This document shows, piece after piece, positions 20,371-20,718 of a stretch of 20,718 nt of DNA (the first letter of the stretch is position 1; every line of letters starts with the position of its first letter). A program made the translations under genes and the position numbers. A model generated the notes under the pieces. The model saw nothing but the letters and a program-made list of their open reading frames with translations. It ran no database searches and was not told where the DNA came from. Origin of the DNA: UBA9642 sp964545585 (GTDB lineage Archaea; Nanobdellota; Nanobdellia; Woesearchaeales; UBA9642); the NCBI GenBank assembly GCA_964545585.1, contig CAZJFT010000018.1:1-20718 (forward strand), given 5' to 3'.

Positions 20371-20718
20371 ATGGTGCCTGTAACTATGCTTTTCAACAAT
20401 CAGTCTTCAAGAGTATCTTCTGACATAACTCATGAGGGCGATGAGACTGTATTGCGTCTGGATTATGAGAATTCTTTCGAAGTGCCTTCTATTGAGGATT
20501 CAGAGAGCTGCATGGCAGATACGATAGACAAGCTCCTCAGCAATAAGGCAGTGACTAAGATAGTATTCAGTCAGAGAAGGGAGTATGAGTATGATTACAA
20601 CCAGACAAGGCTTCTTGTTGAAATAGCGAAAGTTTATGTGCATCTTATCAAGCAGAAGGGCTTATTCAATTATTCTGCGCTTGCGATGAATATCCAGAAT
20701 CCTGTGATATTGAAGGAT
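20371..20718 (+). CDS. Putative archaeal type II/IV secretion or pilus ATPase, N-terminal part
   Basis: The frame is open from ATG 20371 to the window end (116 codons) and is cut off there. The translation starts MVPVTMLFNNQSS and contains VPSIEDSESCMADTIDKLL, a TKIVFSQRREYEYDYNQTRL segment, and EIAKVYVHLIKQKGL. I recognise the combination of an IEDxxxCMAD-like stretch with an RxYEYDYNQT-like stretch as the N-terminal domain of archaeal GspE/FlaI-type secretion ATPases. The Walker motifs that would prove it lie outside the window. ATG 20386 is an alternative start. The gene is divergent from the coiled-coil gene. Confidence 0.65.
   Translation, partial: MVPVTMLFNNQSSRVSSDITHEGDETVLRLDYENSFEVPSIEDSESCMADTIDKLLSNKAVTKIVFSQRREYEYDYNQTRLLVEIAKVYVHLIKQKGLFNYSALAMNIQNPVILKD

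Noticed and set aside
1..20718. CRISPR arrays, insertion sequences, integrase or phage genes
   Set aside because: I looked for regularly spaced direct repeats, terminal inverted repeats and transposase-like proteins and saw none.

Overview
The window looks like a piece of an archaeal genome, most probably from a small-genome DPANN-type archaeon (Woesearchaeota/Pacearchaeota-like). This placement is inferred from gene content and style and was not computed. The archaeal signs are the gene string uS13-uS4-uS11-rpoD-tRNA-eL18-uL13-uS9-rpoN, the archaeal RNA polymerase subunits D and N, an apparently intron-bearing tRNA, and TATA boxes centred about 26 bp before start codons, so that many genes appear to be transcribed without a leader. 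No insertion sequence, phage gene or CRISPR array is visible.

Layout. 116-796 is an unrecognised gene with a possible Cys-His-Asp triad. 793-4552 (minus) is the ribosomal protein/RNA polymerase operon, with a class II tRNA (probably Leu, 2288-2401) embedded in it. Its promoter region carries a perfect 10-bp inverted repeat beside the TATA box. tRNA-His(GTG) and a small membrane protein lie just upstream. 5171-6159 (plus) is ksgA/dim1 overlapped by a SemiSWEET-like gene. 6176-7351 (minus) is a SufS-type cysteine desulfurase, followed by an unrecognised gene (7410-7850). 7944-10086 (minus) is a pair of membrane-anchored thioredoxin-fold proteins, one with a normal CxxC site and one with CPYG. 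10248-11051 encodes a six-helix membrane protein.

11057-14867 holds ribulose-phosphate 3-epimerase, ribose-5-phosphate isomerase B and a two-subunit transketolase, interrupted by a predicted surface protein. Together these make most of the non-oxidative pentose phosphate route to ribose-5-phosphate; no transaldolase is visible. PEP synthase (15934-18351) would feed the same hexose/triose pool from pyruvate. Between them lie an unrecognised gene (14924-15649) and a 50-residue protein (15731-15883). The right end has an MscS channel, a coiled-coil protein, and the 5' end of what looks like an archaeal type II/IV secretion or pilus ATPase that runs off the window.

Nothing amounts to a clearly new multi-gene system. 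The points most worth checking are the tRNA whose spliced anticodon reads AAG in every arrangement I could build that keeps a Leu identity, the inverted repeats beside the ribosomal operon promoter and the eL18 start, two apparently complete promoter/start signals that drive only 4- and 7-codon frames, and the CPYG thioredoxin-like protein with a near-terminal cysteine. No intergenic stretch exceeds 300 bases; the longest are about 160-190 bases and are described below.
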